A DNA stretch of 7,862 nt, taken from Micrococcaceae bacterium UBA6021. GTDB lineage: Bacteria; Actinomycetota; Actinomycetes; Actinomycetales; Micrococcaceae. The notes beneath the pieces are model-generated. The model did not search any database, was not told where the DNA came from, and was given only the letters and a program-made list of their open reading frames with translations. Each line of letters opens with the position of its first letter. Position 1 is the first letter of the stretch. Positions 1 through 6,771 of this stretch are shown in pieces. The translations under genes were made by a program, and so were the position numbers. The DNA is taken from positions 1-7,862 of the forward strand of contig DIZT01000067.1 of the NCBI GenBank assembly GCA_002427975.1. The letters run 5' to 3'.

Positions 1-860
1 CGGTGAGGATCTCTCGCGCGCTACGGCAAGCGTCGTACAGCTCTTCCTGCGACGACCCGGACTGCCCGATCCGGACGGCGGTCCTGGCACCGGTCATCTC
101 CGATGAGCGTGTGGTCGCGGCCCTGGCCGCCTACGGACCGAGCGCCTCGGCCGGCCTCGTCAGGGCGACCGAGGAGGTGGCCGTGTGGGTGTCGACGCAG
201 GTCGGGCTGGCCGAGCTGGGACGTCAGCGGACCCGCGCCGTGGAGGCCGAGCTGCGAGCGCTCCGGGCCCAGATCAGCCCGCATTTCATCTACAACTCCC
301 TGAACGCCATCGCGTCGTTCATCAACACGGATCCGGAGCGTGCCCGCGAACTCGTGGTGGAGTTCGCCGATTTCACGAGGTACTCCTTCCGGCGCCACGG
401 CGACTTCACCACACTGGCCGAGGAGTTGCGCTGCATCGACCGCTACCTGCTGCTGGAGCGCGCCCGTTTCGGTGAGCGCGTCCAGGTCAGCCTGCGGATC
501 GCGCCGGAAGTCCTGAGCACGGTCATCCCGTTCCTGAGCCTCCAGCCCCTGGTGGAGAACGCCGTCCGGCACGGACTGGAAGCCAAGGAGGGAGCGGGCC
601 ACATCACCGTCACGGCCAACGATTCGGGTGCGTTTGCGGAAGTGACCATAGAGGACGACGGCGTGGGGATGGATCCTGCCGAGCTACAGTCCATGCTGGC
701 CGGGCACCGGGACGGCGACCACGTGGGGCTGCGCAACGTGGACGCCCGGCTCCGGCAGGTTTACGGCGACCAGCACGGCCTGGTGATCGAGACGGCCCCG
801 GGCGAAGGAACGCTGATCACCATGCGGGTGCCCAAGTCCCAGCCCGGCCACGACGCCTGA
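1..860 (+). CDS. LytS-type sensor histidine kinase, 5' end cut by window edge
   Basis: Membrane-associated or cytosolic sensor kinase that should phosphorylate the response regulator encoded 32 nt downstream. The visible 285 residues hold the tail of an N-terminal sensor region with a Cys pair (C16 and C21 of the visible part, in CDDPDCP). A helical linker follows (about 55-90). The His_kinase domain has SPHFIYNSLNAI with phospho-acceptor His94, the N box QPLVENAVRHG (181-191), the G1 box DDGVGMD (218-224) and a G2-like VGLRNVDARL (241-250). SPHF-N-LN is the hallmark of the LytS/YehU/YpdA kinases rather than the EnvZ class. Family members are usually about 380-560 residues, so the GTG at position 3 is probably internal and the true start lies upstream of the window. 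Start and ligand domain cannot be judged. Family is certain; the signal is unknown. Confidence 0.93.
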   Translation, partial: VRISRALRQASYSSSCDDPDCPIRTAVLAPVISDERVVAALAAYGPSASAGLVRATEEVAVWVSTQVGLAELGRQRTRAVEAELRALRAQISPHFIYNSLNAIASFINTDPERARELVVEFADFTRYSFRRHGDFTTLAEELRCIDRYLLLERARFGERVQVSLRIAPEVLSTVIPFLSLQPLVENAVRHGLEAKEGAGHITVTANDSGAFAEVTIEDDGVGMDPAELQSMLAGHRDGDHVGLRNVDARLRQVYGDQHGLVIETAPGEGTLITMRVPKSQPGHDA

Positions 861-892
861 ACCCTGCTGTCCCTGGCGGCTAATGTAGGACC

Positions 893-1612
893 ATGATTAA
901 TGTCCTCGTCGCCGATGACGAGATACCCGCCGTGGAGGAACTGGCCTATCTCCTGGGCAAGGACGACCGGATCGGCGTCATCCACCGGGCGACATCCGGT
1001 GCCGAGGCCCTACGGGCTTTGAACACCGAATCCATTGACGCCGCCTTCCTGGACATTCACATGCCCGCCGTGTCCGGCCTCGATGTTGCACGCGCCATCA
1101 CGCGCAGCAGCAAACCTCCTGCGGTGGTCTTTGTCACCGCGGACGAGGACTGCGCCTTGGAAGCCTTCGAACTGGCCGCCGTCGACTACCTGCTCAAACC
1201 CGTCCGGGCCGAGCGGCTGTCCCGGTCTGTGGGGCGGATCAGCGAGCTGCTGCGCGACGGCGGCCCCGCACCGGAGATGATCACCGTTGACCAGGGCGGC
1301 ACCACCAGGATGATCAGGCGCGACGACGTCACGTACGTGCAGGCGCAGGGCGACTACGCCCGGCTGCACACCGCCGATGCCAGCTATCTCATCCGGGTTC
1401 CGCTGGCAGACCTGGAGCAGCAATGGGCGGAGGCCGGATTTATCCGGACACACCGGTCGTACCTGGTGGCGTTGAAGCATGTGCAGTCCATGAAGCTGGC
1501 GGCGGACAAGCCCAGCGTCTCCGTGGCCGGCGCCGGCCTGCCGATCAGCCGGCGCCACCTTCCCAATGTCAGGGAGAAGCTGGAAGCCACCCGCATCCGG
1601 CCGCAGGCATGA
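893..1612 (+). CDS. LytTR-family response regulator (LytR/AlgR type)
   Basis: DNA-binding response regulator of 239 residues, partner of the preceding LytS-type kinase. The receiver domain (1-115) shows the acidic pair D8/D9, phospho-acceptor D54 in FLDIHMP, T82 and the conserved K102 in LLKPV. The LytTR DNA-binding domain covers about 128-232, with DVTYVQAQGDY (145-155), FIRTHRSYLV (183-192) and LPISRRH (216-222), all typical of the family. The ATG at 893 has an AGGA only 2 nt upstream, a cramped ribosome site. No better in-frame start exists, and the protein begins at the usual place for a receiver domain. The gene ends in an ATGA overlap with the next frame. LytTR proteins bind paired short direct repeats; I saw no convincing pair in the gaps of this operon, so the target promoter probably lies upstream of the window. 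By neighbourhood it likely controls the symporter genes. Confidence 0.95.
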   Translation: MINVLVADDEIPAVEELAYLLGKDDRIGVIHRATSGAEALRALNTESIDAAFLDIHMPAVSGLDVARAITRSSKPPAVVFVTADEDCALEAFELAAVDYLLKPVRAERLSRSVGRISELLRDGGPAPEMITVDQGGTTRMIRRDDVTYVQAQGDYARLHTADASYLIRVPLADLEQQWAEAGFIRTHRSYLVALKHVQSMKLAADKPSVSVAGAGLPISRRHLPNVREKLEATRIRPQA

Positions 1613-1959
1613 CACGGGTCCGCGTCACCGCTCCGCACTCAGCACCCCGGCCCGCCGGGGAGTCGCGCGAGGCCGCGGAGGAATCAGACGTGGGTCAGGT
1701 CTTCGTCCGGTCCCTGATCCGTTCCCAGCTGCGGCTGGCCCTGGTGGTGGCCGTCGGGTTCATGCTGATCCTATGTGCATTCCCGTTGCTGCTGGCAGCC
1801 GTTCCGGGCCTCGCCGAGACCCGGATTGCGGGTATCCCGTTCGACTGGCTGCTGCTGGGGGCAGGCATCTATCCAGTCATCGGCCTCAGCGCCTGGCTGT
1901 ATATCCGGACCGCCGCACGGAATGAGGCCCGGTACCGCGACCTGGCCGGGGACCGGTGA
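1609..1959 (+). CDS. Small two-helix membrane protein, DUF485-like, partner of the symporter
   Basis: 116 residues from the ATG that overlaps the regulator stop (ATGA). The first 27 residues are hydrophilic and probably disordered. Residues 28-40 carry a short basic amphipathic stretch ending RSLIRSQLRLAL, then a first membrane helix (about 41-67), a loop with GIPFDW, a second helix (about 79-99, LLLGAGIYPVIGLSAWLYI) and a charged tail rich in Arg and Glu. This matches the small membrane proteins encoded directly before SSS carboxylate symporters (E. coli yjcH before actP; DUF485 cg0952 before mctC in Corynebacterium glutamicum), whose exact role is not settled. The assignment rests on topology and position rather than a diagnostic motif. 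An alternative GTG start at 1690 has a much better ribosome site and would give 89 residues containing both helices. Confidence 0.82.
   Translation: MTRVRVTAPHSAPRPAGESREAAEESDVGQVFVRSLIRSQLRLALVVAVGFMLILCAFPLLLAAVPGLAETRIAGIPFDWLLLGAGIYPVIGLSAWLYIRTAARNEARYRDLAGDR
1677..1683 (+). promoter_or_regulatory. Strong Shine-Dalgarno supporting an alternative GTG start at 1690
   Basis: GGAGGAA lies 6 nt before an in-frame GTG (1690-1692) within the small membrane protein gene. The upstream ATG at 1609 has no such motif at usable distance and would depend on translational coupling through the ATGA overlap. Either start may be real, or both may be used. Confidence 0.5.
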
Positions 1960-1966
1960 TGTGCCC

Positions 1967-3433
1967 ATGAATCCGGCCGTGGGTGTAACGGCCCTGGTTG
2001 TTGTTTCGCTGGCCACCGCAGCTATTGGTTTCTACGGCCTGCGGATCTCACGCACCACGGGCGATTTCTATGTGGCCTCCCGGACGGTCCGGCCGTGGTG
2101 GAACGCCTCCGCCATCGGCGGCGAGTACTTGTCCGCGGCGAGCTTCCTGGGCGTGGCCGGGCTGATCCTGCTGTCCGGTACAGACGCGCTGTGGTTTCCT
2201 GTGGGCTACACCGCCGGATACCTGATGCTGCTGCTGTTTGTGGCCGCCCCCCTGCGCCGTTCCGGGGCGTACACCATCCCGGACTTTACCGAGGCGCGGC
2301 TGGATTCGCGTGCAGTCCGGCGGGTGACCAGCGTGGTGGTGGTTGTGGTGGGCTGGCTGTACATCGTGCCGCAGCTCCACGGTGCGGCGTTGACCATCCG
2401 GATCACCACGGGCCTGCCGGCCTGGGTGGGCTCTACCGCCGTGGTCCTTGTGGTGTGCCTGACCGTTGTGGCCGGCGGCATGCGCTCCATCACTTTTGTG
2501 CAGGCGTTCCAGTTCTGGCTGAAGCTCACCGCCCTGGCCGTGCCCGTCCTGTTCATCATTTTCACGCTCGCCGGCAACGGGAGCGCTGCCGTGGCCCCCG
2601 CCGTCGTGAATCCCACCGGGCTGGCTCCGGCCGGGCCGTACCAAAACATCTCGCTGCTGGTGGCGTTGCTGTTCGGCACGTTGGGACTCCCCCATGTCCT
2701 GGTCCGCTTCTACACGAATCCGGACGGACACTCGGCGCGGCGGACCACCCTGATTGTCCTTGGGCTGCTGTCGGTGTTTTACCTGTTTCCCACCGCCTAC
2801 GGGCTGCTGGGGCGGATGTTTGCGCCCGGACTCGCCCGCGCAGGACAGTCGGATGCGGTGGTTCTCCTGCTGCCGGGGCAGTTGATCGGCGGAACTGCCG
2901 GCGACCTGCTCTCAGCGTTGGTGGTGGCCGGGGCCTTTGCCGCATTCCTTTCCACCACCTCCGGACTGGTGGTATCCCTGGCCGGTGTGATCAGCCAGGA
3001 CATCCTGGGCGGCGGCGTCCGGGGATTCCGCCTCGCCGCCGTCGTCTCCGCCGTGGTCCCGCTGGGATTTGCCCTGACGTCAGATTCCCTGGCGCTGGCC
3101 GGCAGCGTGGGCCTGGTCTTCGCGTTCACCGCATCCACTGTTTGCCCTGTCCTCCTGCTGGGCATCTGGTGGCGGGGACTGACTGACGCGGGCGCCATCG
3201 CCGGGATGGTGACCGGCGGCGTCCTCTGCGGTGGCGCCATGGTGGGGGGAACCGTCCTGGGCGTCGCGGGCACGCCCTTCTGGCTGGCCCAGCCGGCGGC
3301 ATGGACAGTCCCGGCCGCCTTCGCGGTGACGGTCCTCGTCTCGCGGGGCACGAAGAACCGGATTCCGCGGACCATGGCCCGGGTCATGACCCGTCTGCAC
3401 ACTCCGGAACGGCCGATGGTGACGGAGCGCTGA
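1967..3433 (+). CDS. Sodium/solute symporter, ActP/MctC-like (acetate or monocarboxylate uptake)
   Basis: Integral membrane transporter of the SSS family (TC 2.A.21), 488 residues with about 13 hydrophobic segments, a full-length size. Diagnostic stretches of the ActP-type branch are visible: GDFYVASRTVRPWWNASAIG (32-51) followed by EYLSAASFLGVAG (53-65), GLPHVLVRFYTNPDG (240-254), and FAAFLSTTSGLVVSLAG (324-340), the region that carries the Ser/Thr residues of the Na2 sodium site. Relatives carry acetate, propionate or pyruvate with Na+ or H+; the substrate here is inferred. The ATG at 1967 starts 7 nt after the upstream stop, with GGTGAT 6 nt before it. GTG at 1961, 8 nt after GGGGA, is an alternative adding two residues. 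The frame stays open to 1775, but that extension only overlaps the preceding gene. Likely cotranscribed with and controlled by the two-component pair. Confidence 0.93.
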   Translation: MNPAVGVTALVVVSLATAAIGFYGLRISRTTGDFYVASRTVRPWWNASAIGGEYLSAASFLGVAGLILLSGTDALWFPVGYTAGYLMLLLFVAAPLRRSGAYTIPDFTEARLDSRAVRRVTSVVVVVVGWLYIVPQLHGAALTIRITTGLPAWVGSTAVVLVVCLTVVAGGMRSITFVQAFQFWLKLTALAVPVLFIIFTLAGNGSAAVAPAVVNPTGLAPAGPYQNISLLVALLFGTLGLPHVLVRFYTNPDGHSARRTTLIVLGLLSVFYLFPTAYGLLGRMFAPGLARAGQSDAVVLLLPGQLIGGTAGDLLSALVVAGAFAAFLSTTSGLVVSLAGVISQDILGGGVRGFRLAAVVSAVVPLGFALTSDSLALAGSVGLVFAFTASTVCPVLLLGIWWRGLTDAGAIAGMVTGGVLCGGAMVGGTVLGVAGTPFWLAQPAAWTVPAAFAVTVLVSRGTKNRIPRTMARVMTRLHTPERPMVTER

Positions 3434-3473
3434 TCCCCTCGCGCTGACACTCCCCGTCCCTTTCGGCGCACGG

Positions 3474-3499
3474 CTCTCGCGTGGAGCTCTCGCCTGGAG
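3474..3499. repeat. 13-bp tandem near-perfect direct repeat
   Basis: CTCTCGCGTGGAG (3474-3486) is followed immediately by CTCTCGCCTGGAG (3487-3499), 12 of 13 bases identical, starting 40 nt after the symporter stop codon. It is non-coding as far as I can tell. It may be a simple tandem duplication or a paired protein-binding site; nothing in the sequence decides this. Confidence 0.6.
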
Positions 3500-3664
3500 C
3501 GGCTGCAGGGAGGACATGACGGCAGGTCCACGAGGACGGAAACACCCCGGCAGGGCGGACGATGTCCCGATGCCGGTCCGGGACGGCTACCGGACATACG
3601 TGGGGATGTGGCGCCGCTTCACGCCGGTGTCTGCGACGCCCGGGTGGGGAGTGCCGGAAACCCG

Positions 3665-4249
3665 TCAGTCGATGGCCGCCATGAGTTCAACCATGCGGTC
3701 CAGGAAGGCGTCCACCTGGGTTTCCTCGTAGCCGTCCTTGCCCACGGCGGGGCGGAAAACCACACGGCGGACGTTGTCGACGCTAAGCGGCTTGTCCTCT
3801 TCGAGGTAGCCGATCAGGTCGTAGCAAAGATTGTCCACGTCCAGGATGCTGTAGCTGCGGGCCTTCTTTTTGGACGGGCGGCGGAAGCGCCCACCGTCAG
3901 GCCGGTGCAGGCGGCCCCGGAGGATCCCTGAGAGGTTGCCGATCTCCCGCAGCCAGGCATCCTCGCCTTTAGCTGCGATCAGCTCATCCCGTTCGCGGCG
4001 TGCGAAGGCGTCTTCGAGCCGGTCCAGCGCTGCGTCCACCACGCCTGCGGAGTAGCCGCCCTTGACCGGATCAAAGGAGACGCTCCGGACGTCGGCGCTG
4101 CTGACGGCGTGAATGGCGGCTTTCGGCGTCTCAAGGGCCACCCTGGCCCGCTTGAGGAACTGGTCCACCTGTTTGGCGTTGTAACCAAATTCGTTGCCCC
4201 GCACGCGCTCAAACGACGCGGGAATTTTCCGTTGAAAATCCAATGCCAC
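3665..4249 (-). CDS. DivIVA-domain repeat protein (three DivIVA-like repeats)
   Basis: 194 residues with three copies of the short motif found at the N-terminus of DivIVA/Wag31 proteins. They lie around residues 12-38 (FGYNAKQVDQFLKR), 54-82 (GGYSAGVVDAALDR) and 160-190 (DGYEETQVDAFLDR). The shared pattern is a hydrophobic-Phe strand, then GY, VD and a Leu/Ala-rich helix start. Between copies 2 and 3 is a charged, very basic linker (RGRLHRPDGGRFRRPSKKKA, 111-130). The long coiled coil of true DivIVA is absent, so this is not Wag31 itself; it fits the DivIVA-domain repeat family of actinobacteria, which has no firmly established function. A link to the cell pole or membrane is inference. The GTG start at 4249 is chosen over an upstream ATG at 4375 because of a well-placed ribosome site and because residues before it resemble no family sequence. 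It lies 94 nt after cdsA, same strand. Confidence 0.9.
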   Translation of the reverse strand: MALDFQRKIPASFERVRGNEFGYNAKQVDQFLKRARVALETPKAAIHAVSSADVRSVSFDPVKGGYSAGVVDAALDRLEDAFARRERDELIAAKGEDAWLREIGNLSGILRGRLHRPDGGRFRRPSKKKARSYSILDVDNLCYDLIGYLEEDKPLSVDNVRRVVFRPAVGKDGYEETQVDAFLDRMVELMAAID

Positions 4250-4254
4250 TGTTG

Positions 4255-4260
4255 TTCCTT
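4255..4260 (-). promoter_or_regulatory. Shine-Dalgarno fixing the GTG start of the DivIVA-repeat gene
   Basis: On the minus strand AAGGAA lies 5 nt before the GTG at 4249. The competing upstream ATG at 4375 lies inside the end of cdsA and adds 42 residues with no DivIVA character, so this site decides the start. Confidence 0.7.
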
Positions 4261-4343
4261 TGTTGCTCTTCAGCTGGGTCAGGTTACGCACCAGTCTATT
4301 GGCGCTGCCGGCGGTCCGGCGGAGGTGGTCCGTTAAGGTCTTC

Positions 4344-5267
4344 TCAGGCGCCGGCAACCAGCGTGAACAGCACAAATGCCACCGGCGAGGCGAAGACGAT
4401 GGAGTCCAGGCGGTCCATCACGCCGCCGTGACCCGGCAGGATACTGCTCATGTCCTTGATTCCGAGTTCACGCTTGACCATCGACTCGGCCAGGTCTCCT
4501 GCCGTGGACGCTGCCACGAGGCCCACAGCGAGGATCACGCCTACCCACCAGGGCTTGTCCAACAGAAAAATGCTGGCAAGGATTCCGATAACGATTGCCC
4601 CGGCGATTGATCCTGCGAACCCTTCCCAGGATTTCTTGGGGCTGATTTTGGGGGCCATGGGGTGTTTGCCCAGCGATGCGCCCACCAGGTAGCCAAAGGT
4701 GTCGTTCGAGACCACCAGCAGGAGCATGACGGCCGCTTGCCAGGCTCCGGGCGGCACGGTTCCGCCCGGCCAGAGCCCCACCGGGGTGGCAACGCCGACG
4801 GCGTGCAGCGGCAGAGTGGCGAAACTGATAAAGAAGGGTACCCACCCCAGGGTAAAGACCCCGGCGAAGATGCTGTTCGCCGACCCGGCAGGGCTCTCCA
4901 CCGAACGCCACAGGAGAACGGCCACGCAGCTCAGGAGCATCGCAAACAGCAAGCTCTCAAGACCGCCGAAATAGGCGGCGAACGGCATGGCGACCGTGCC
5001 CACCATGACCGGGACAATAGGCATCCTGGTCCCGTTCGCCTCCAGGGCGCGGAAGATTTCCCACACCCCAAAGACCGCGAACCCGGTGGTGACGGCAACG
5101 AATCCGAGCGGAAGGAAGACCAGCCCGCCAAGGACACCGATCAGCATGGCCAGGCCCACCACAATGGCCGCCGGAAGATTCCGGCCGGCCTTGGGCGTCG
5201 GGTTGCTCCGCGGCTGCTTCCCCTTGGTGCGCGCCCTTCGTGCGGGGGCCTGCTCTGCCTGGCTCAT
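4344..5267 (-). CDS. cdsA: Phosphatidate cytidylyltransferase (CDP-diacylglycerol synthase)
   Basis: Membrane enzyme that makes CDP-diacylglycerol from phosphatidic acid and CTP, the entry to phosphatidylglycerol, cardiolipin and phosphatidylinositol synthesis. 307 residues: a basic hydrophilic N-terminus (1-30, many Arg/Lys), then roughly eight hydrophobic segments. Near the C-terminus lies the complete CdsA signature at 262-288, containing SMVKRELGIKD, LPGHGG and MDRLD; the family's metal- and substrate-binding Asp and His residues are present. SPKKSWEGFAGSIAG, just before the last helices, is also typical. Length is normal for actinobacteria. The ATG shares its A with the TGA stop of frr and has no clear Shine-Dalgarno, so translation is probably coupled to frr. 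The order pyrH-frr-cdsA is widely conserved. Confidence 0.97.
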   Translation of the reverse strand: MSQAEQAPARRARTKGKQPRSNPTPKAGRNLPAAIVVGLAMLIGVLGGLVFLPLGFVAVTTGFAVFGVWEIFRALEANGTRMPIVPVMVGTVAMPFAAYFGGLESLLFAMLLSCVAVLLWRSVESPAGSANSIFAGVFTLGWVPFFISFATLPLHAVGVATPVGLWPGGTVPPGAWQAAVMLLLVVSNDTFGYLVGASLGKHPMAPKISPKKSWEGFAGSIAGAIVIGILASIFLLDKPWWVGVILAVGLVAASTAGDLAESMVKRELGIKDMSSILPGHGGVMDRLDSIVFASPVAFVLFTLVAGA

Positions 5268-5824
5268 CAGACTTCGAGCAGCTCTGCTTCCTTGCGCTTG
5301 AGCAGCTCGTCGATGCCGTCCACGTGCGACTTGGTCAGGGCATCCAGTTCCTTTTCCGCGCGGTTGCCTTCGTCCTCGCCGGCTTCGCCGTCCTTGACCA
5401 GCTTGTCCAGCGTTTCCTTGGCCTTGCGCCGGATGTTGCGGATGGAGATCTTTGCGTCTTCGCCCTTGGTCTTGACGATCTTGACGTATTCCTTGCGGCG
5501 CTCCTGGGTCAGGTCCGGGATGGTGATCCTGATGACGTTGCCGTCGTTGGAGGGGTTGGCGCCCACCTCGGAGTCACTCAGGGCCCGCTCAATGTCCCGC
5601 AGCGCGGTCTTGTCGAACGGCGTGATCAGGATGGTGCGCGCGTCCGGAATGGCGAAGGAAGCGAGCTGCTGCAGCGGGGTGGGTGAACCGTAGTAGTCCA
5701 CCAGGACCTTGTTGTAGAGGCCCGGGTTTGCCCGTCCGGTGCGGATCGAGGCGAAGTCTTCCTTGGCTACCTCTACTGCCTTATCCATCTTCTCTTCGGC
5801 TTCGAGCAAGGTTTCTTCGATCAC
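5267..5824 (-). CDS. frr: Ribosome recycling factor
   Basis: Cytosolic factor that with EF-G splits post-termination ribosomes. 185 residues, exactly the family length. Visible landmarks are the N-terminal helix of the three-helix bundle ([20 protein letters not shown]), RTGRANP (28-34), [12 protein letters not shown] (44-55) at the hinge/domain II entry, [20 protein letters not shown] (93-112) and the basic helix [10 protein letters not shown] (126-135), which contacts rRNA in characterised homologues. The start is GTG; the first ATG would remove 12 conserved residues. The gene lies 127 nt after pyrH with a folded intergenic region and overlaps cdsA by one base. Confidence 0.98.
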   Translation of the reverse strand: MIEETLLEAEEKMDKAVEVAKEDFASIRTGRANPGLYNKVLVDYYGSPTPLQQLASFAIPDARTILITPFDKTALRDIERALSDSEVGANPSNDGNVIRITIPDLTQERRKEYVKIVKTKGEDAKISIRNIRRKAKETLDKLVKDGEAGEDEGNRAEKELDALTKSHVDGIDELLKRKEAELLEV

Positions 5825-5829
5825 GGTCT

Positions 5830-5835
5830 CTCCTC
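5830..5835 (-). promoter_or_regulatory. Shine-Dalgarno fixing the GTG start of frr
   Basis: Minus-strand GAGGAG lies 5 nt before the GTG at 5824. It confirms the GTG start over the in-frame ATG at codon 13. Confidence 0.75.
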
Positions 5836-5891
5836 AGAAATCAGTGCGGTCCGGATACCGGCTCCATGCACAATCTTGGTTCAGTGTTCCT

Positions 5892-5927
5892 GGTTCCATC
5901 ATTGCGCCCGGCAGCGGGCATGGAACC
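5892..5927 (-). other. Bulged hairpin in the pyrH-frr intergenic region
   Basis: Outer arms GGTTCCAT (5892-5899) and ATGGAACC (5920-5927) pair over 8 bp. An inner GCCCG (5906-5910) pairs with CGGGC (5915-5919) around a GCAG loop. The two stems stack on one side and are separated by a 6-base bulge on the other. No U-tract follows on the minus strand, so it is not a classical terminator; a pause, attenuator, RNase-processing or mRNA-stability element is possible. A second 6-bp hairpin (CCTAGC TGTA GCTAGG, 5941-5956) spans the pyrH stop codon. Confidence 0.5.
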
Positions 5928-5951
5928 GTGCTCAAATCATCCTAGCTGTAG

Positions 5952-6689
5952 CTAGGGGGTCACCAGGGTACCGAGCTTTTCGCCCAGGATGGCGCGGGTG
6001 ACGTTCCCTTCGCCTTCCATCCCGAAGACCACCATGGACAGGTTGTTGTCCTTGCACATGGTCATCGCGGTCTGGTCCATGACCCGGATATCGCGGCGCA
6101 GGGCGTCGTCGTAGCTCAGGGTGTCCAGCTTCTCGGCAGCGGGGTCCTTCTTCGGATCCGCGGTGTAGACAGCGTCCACGCCGCTCTTGGCCATCAGGAC
6201 AACATCTGCGTGGACTTCCAGGGCCCGCTGGGCGGCCACGGTGTCCGTGGAGAAATACGGCAGGCCTGCGCCGGCGCCAAAGATGACCACGCGGCCCTTT
6301 TCCATGTGGCGGATGGCCCGGCGGGGAATGTAAGCCTCAGCGACCTGGCCCATGGTGATGGCGCTTTGTACGCGGGTTTCAACGCCGGCCTGCTCCAGGA
6401 AGTCCTGCAGCGCCAGGCAGTTCATGACGGTGCCGAGCATGCCCATGTAGTCGGCACGCGAGCGGTCCATGCCGCTCTGGGACAGTTCGGCGCCACGGAA
6501 GAAGTTGCCGCCGCCGACGACGATCGCGACTTCCACCTCGGTGACCGCTGCGGCGATCTGCTTGGCGACGCCGCGGACGGTGTCGGGATCAACGCCCAGC
6601 TTGCCGCCGCCGAAGACCTCGCCGGACAACTTCAGGAGGACGCGGCGTCTGCTTTTCTCTGGCTGGCTTGAAGAATTGACGGCTTCCAT
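5952..6689 (-). CDS. pyrH: UMP kinase (uridylate kinase)
   Basis: Cytosolic amino-acid-kinase-fold enzyme that phosphorylates UMP to UDP with ATP, feeding all pyrimidine nucleotides; bacterial members are typically hexameric with GTP/UTP control. 245 residues, normal length. Motifs: [11 protein letters not shown] (18-28), [10 protein letters not shown] (57-66), [16 protein letters not shown] (75-90), [11 protein letters not shown] (140-150) and [13 protein letters not shown] (171-183), together diagnostic of PyrH and distinct from aspartokinase or glutamate kinase. The first 14 residues are a hydrophilic extension. The ATG is preceded by GGAAGG with a 5-nt spacer. It follows tsf after a terminator, so it may rely on readthrough or its own promoter. 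Confidence 0.98.
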   Translation of the reverse strand: MEAVNSSSQPEKSRRRVLLKLSGEVFGGGKLGVDPDTVRGVAKQIAAAVTEVEVAIVVGGGNFFRGAELSQSGMDRSRADYMGMLGTVMNCLALQDFLEQAGVETRVQSAITMGQVAEAYIPRRAIRHMEKGRVVIFGAGAGLPYFSTDTVAAQRALEVHADVVLMAKSGVDAVYTADPKKDPAAEKLDTLSYDDALRRDIRVMDQTAMTMCKDNNLSMVVFGMEGEGNVTRAILGEKLGTLVTP

Positions 6690-6771
6690 GGGTGCCTTCC
6701 CGTTGGTGAACTCTGAAAAAGGTTATCGTGCCCGGTGGCCAAAGGTCTCATCGGACGTTTAGCCGGTGCAT

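Noticed and set aside
861..892. LytTR-type paired direct repeats in the kinase-regulator gap
   Set aside because: No pair of LytTR-like elements at about 10-bp spacing is present. The gap is too short for a promoter, so the site is probably upstream of the window.
1775..1966. N-terminal extension of the symporter frame
   Set aside because: These 64 codons overlap the small membrane protein gene in another frame and do not resemble an SSS N-terminus. The family start matches ATG 1967.
3516..3731. 71-residue plus-strand frame with a GGGAGG just before its ATG
   Set aside because: The ribosome-site match is attractive, but the spacer is only about 3 nt, the frame runs into the DivIVA-repeat gene on the other strand, and the peptide is Arg/Pro-rich with no family resemblance.
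4250..4343. Terminator or promoter between cdsA and the DivIVA-repeat gene
   Set aside because: Only a 5-bp GCCGG/CCGGC stem and no U-run or good -10/-35 pair. Treated as plain spacer.
4250..4375. N-terminal extension of the DivIVA-repeat protein to ATG 4375
   Set aside because: It overlaps the end of cdsA and has no DivIVA character. GTG 4249 has a good ribosome site.
4662..5693. 343-residue open frame on the plus strand opposite cdsA and frr
   Set aside because: It runs across two certain genes and their junction, and its composition (Arg, Gly, Pro, Ser rich, no domain) is that of an antisense shadow.
6722..6750. Possible minus-strand promoter before pyrH (GATAAC as -10)
   Set aside because: The -10 matches only 4 of 6 bases and no good -35 lies at 16-18 nt (nearest is TGAGAC). 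Too weak to annotate, though a promoter here would make sense after the tsf terminator.
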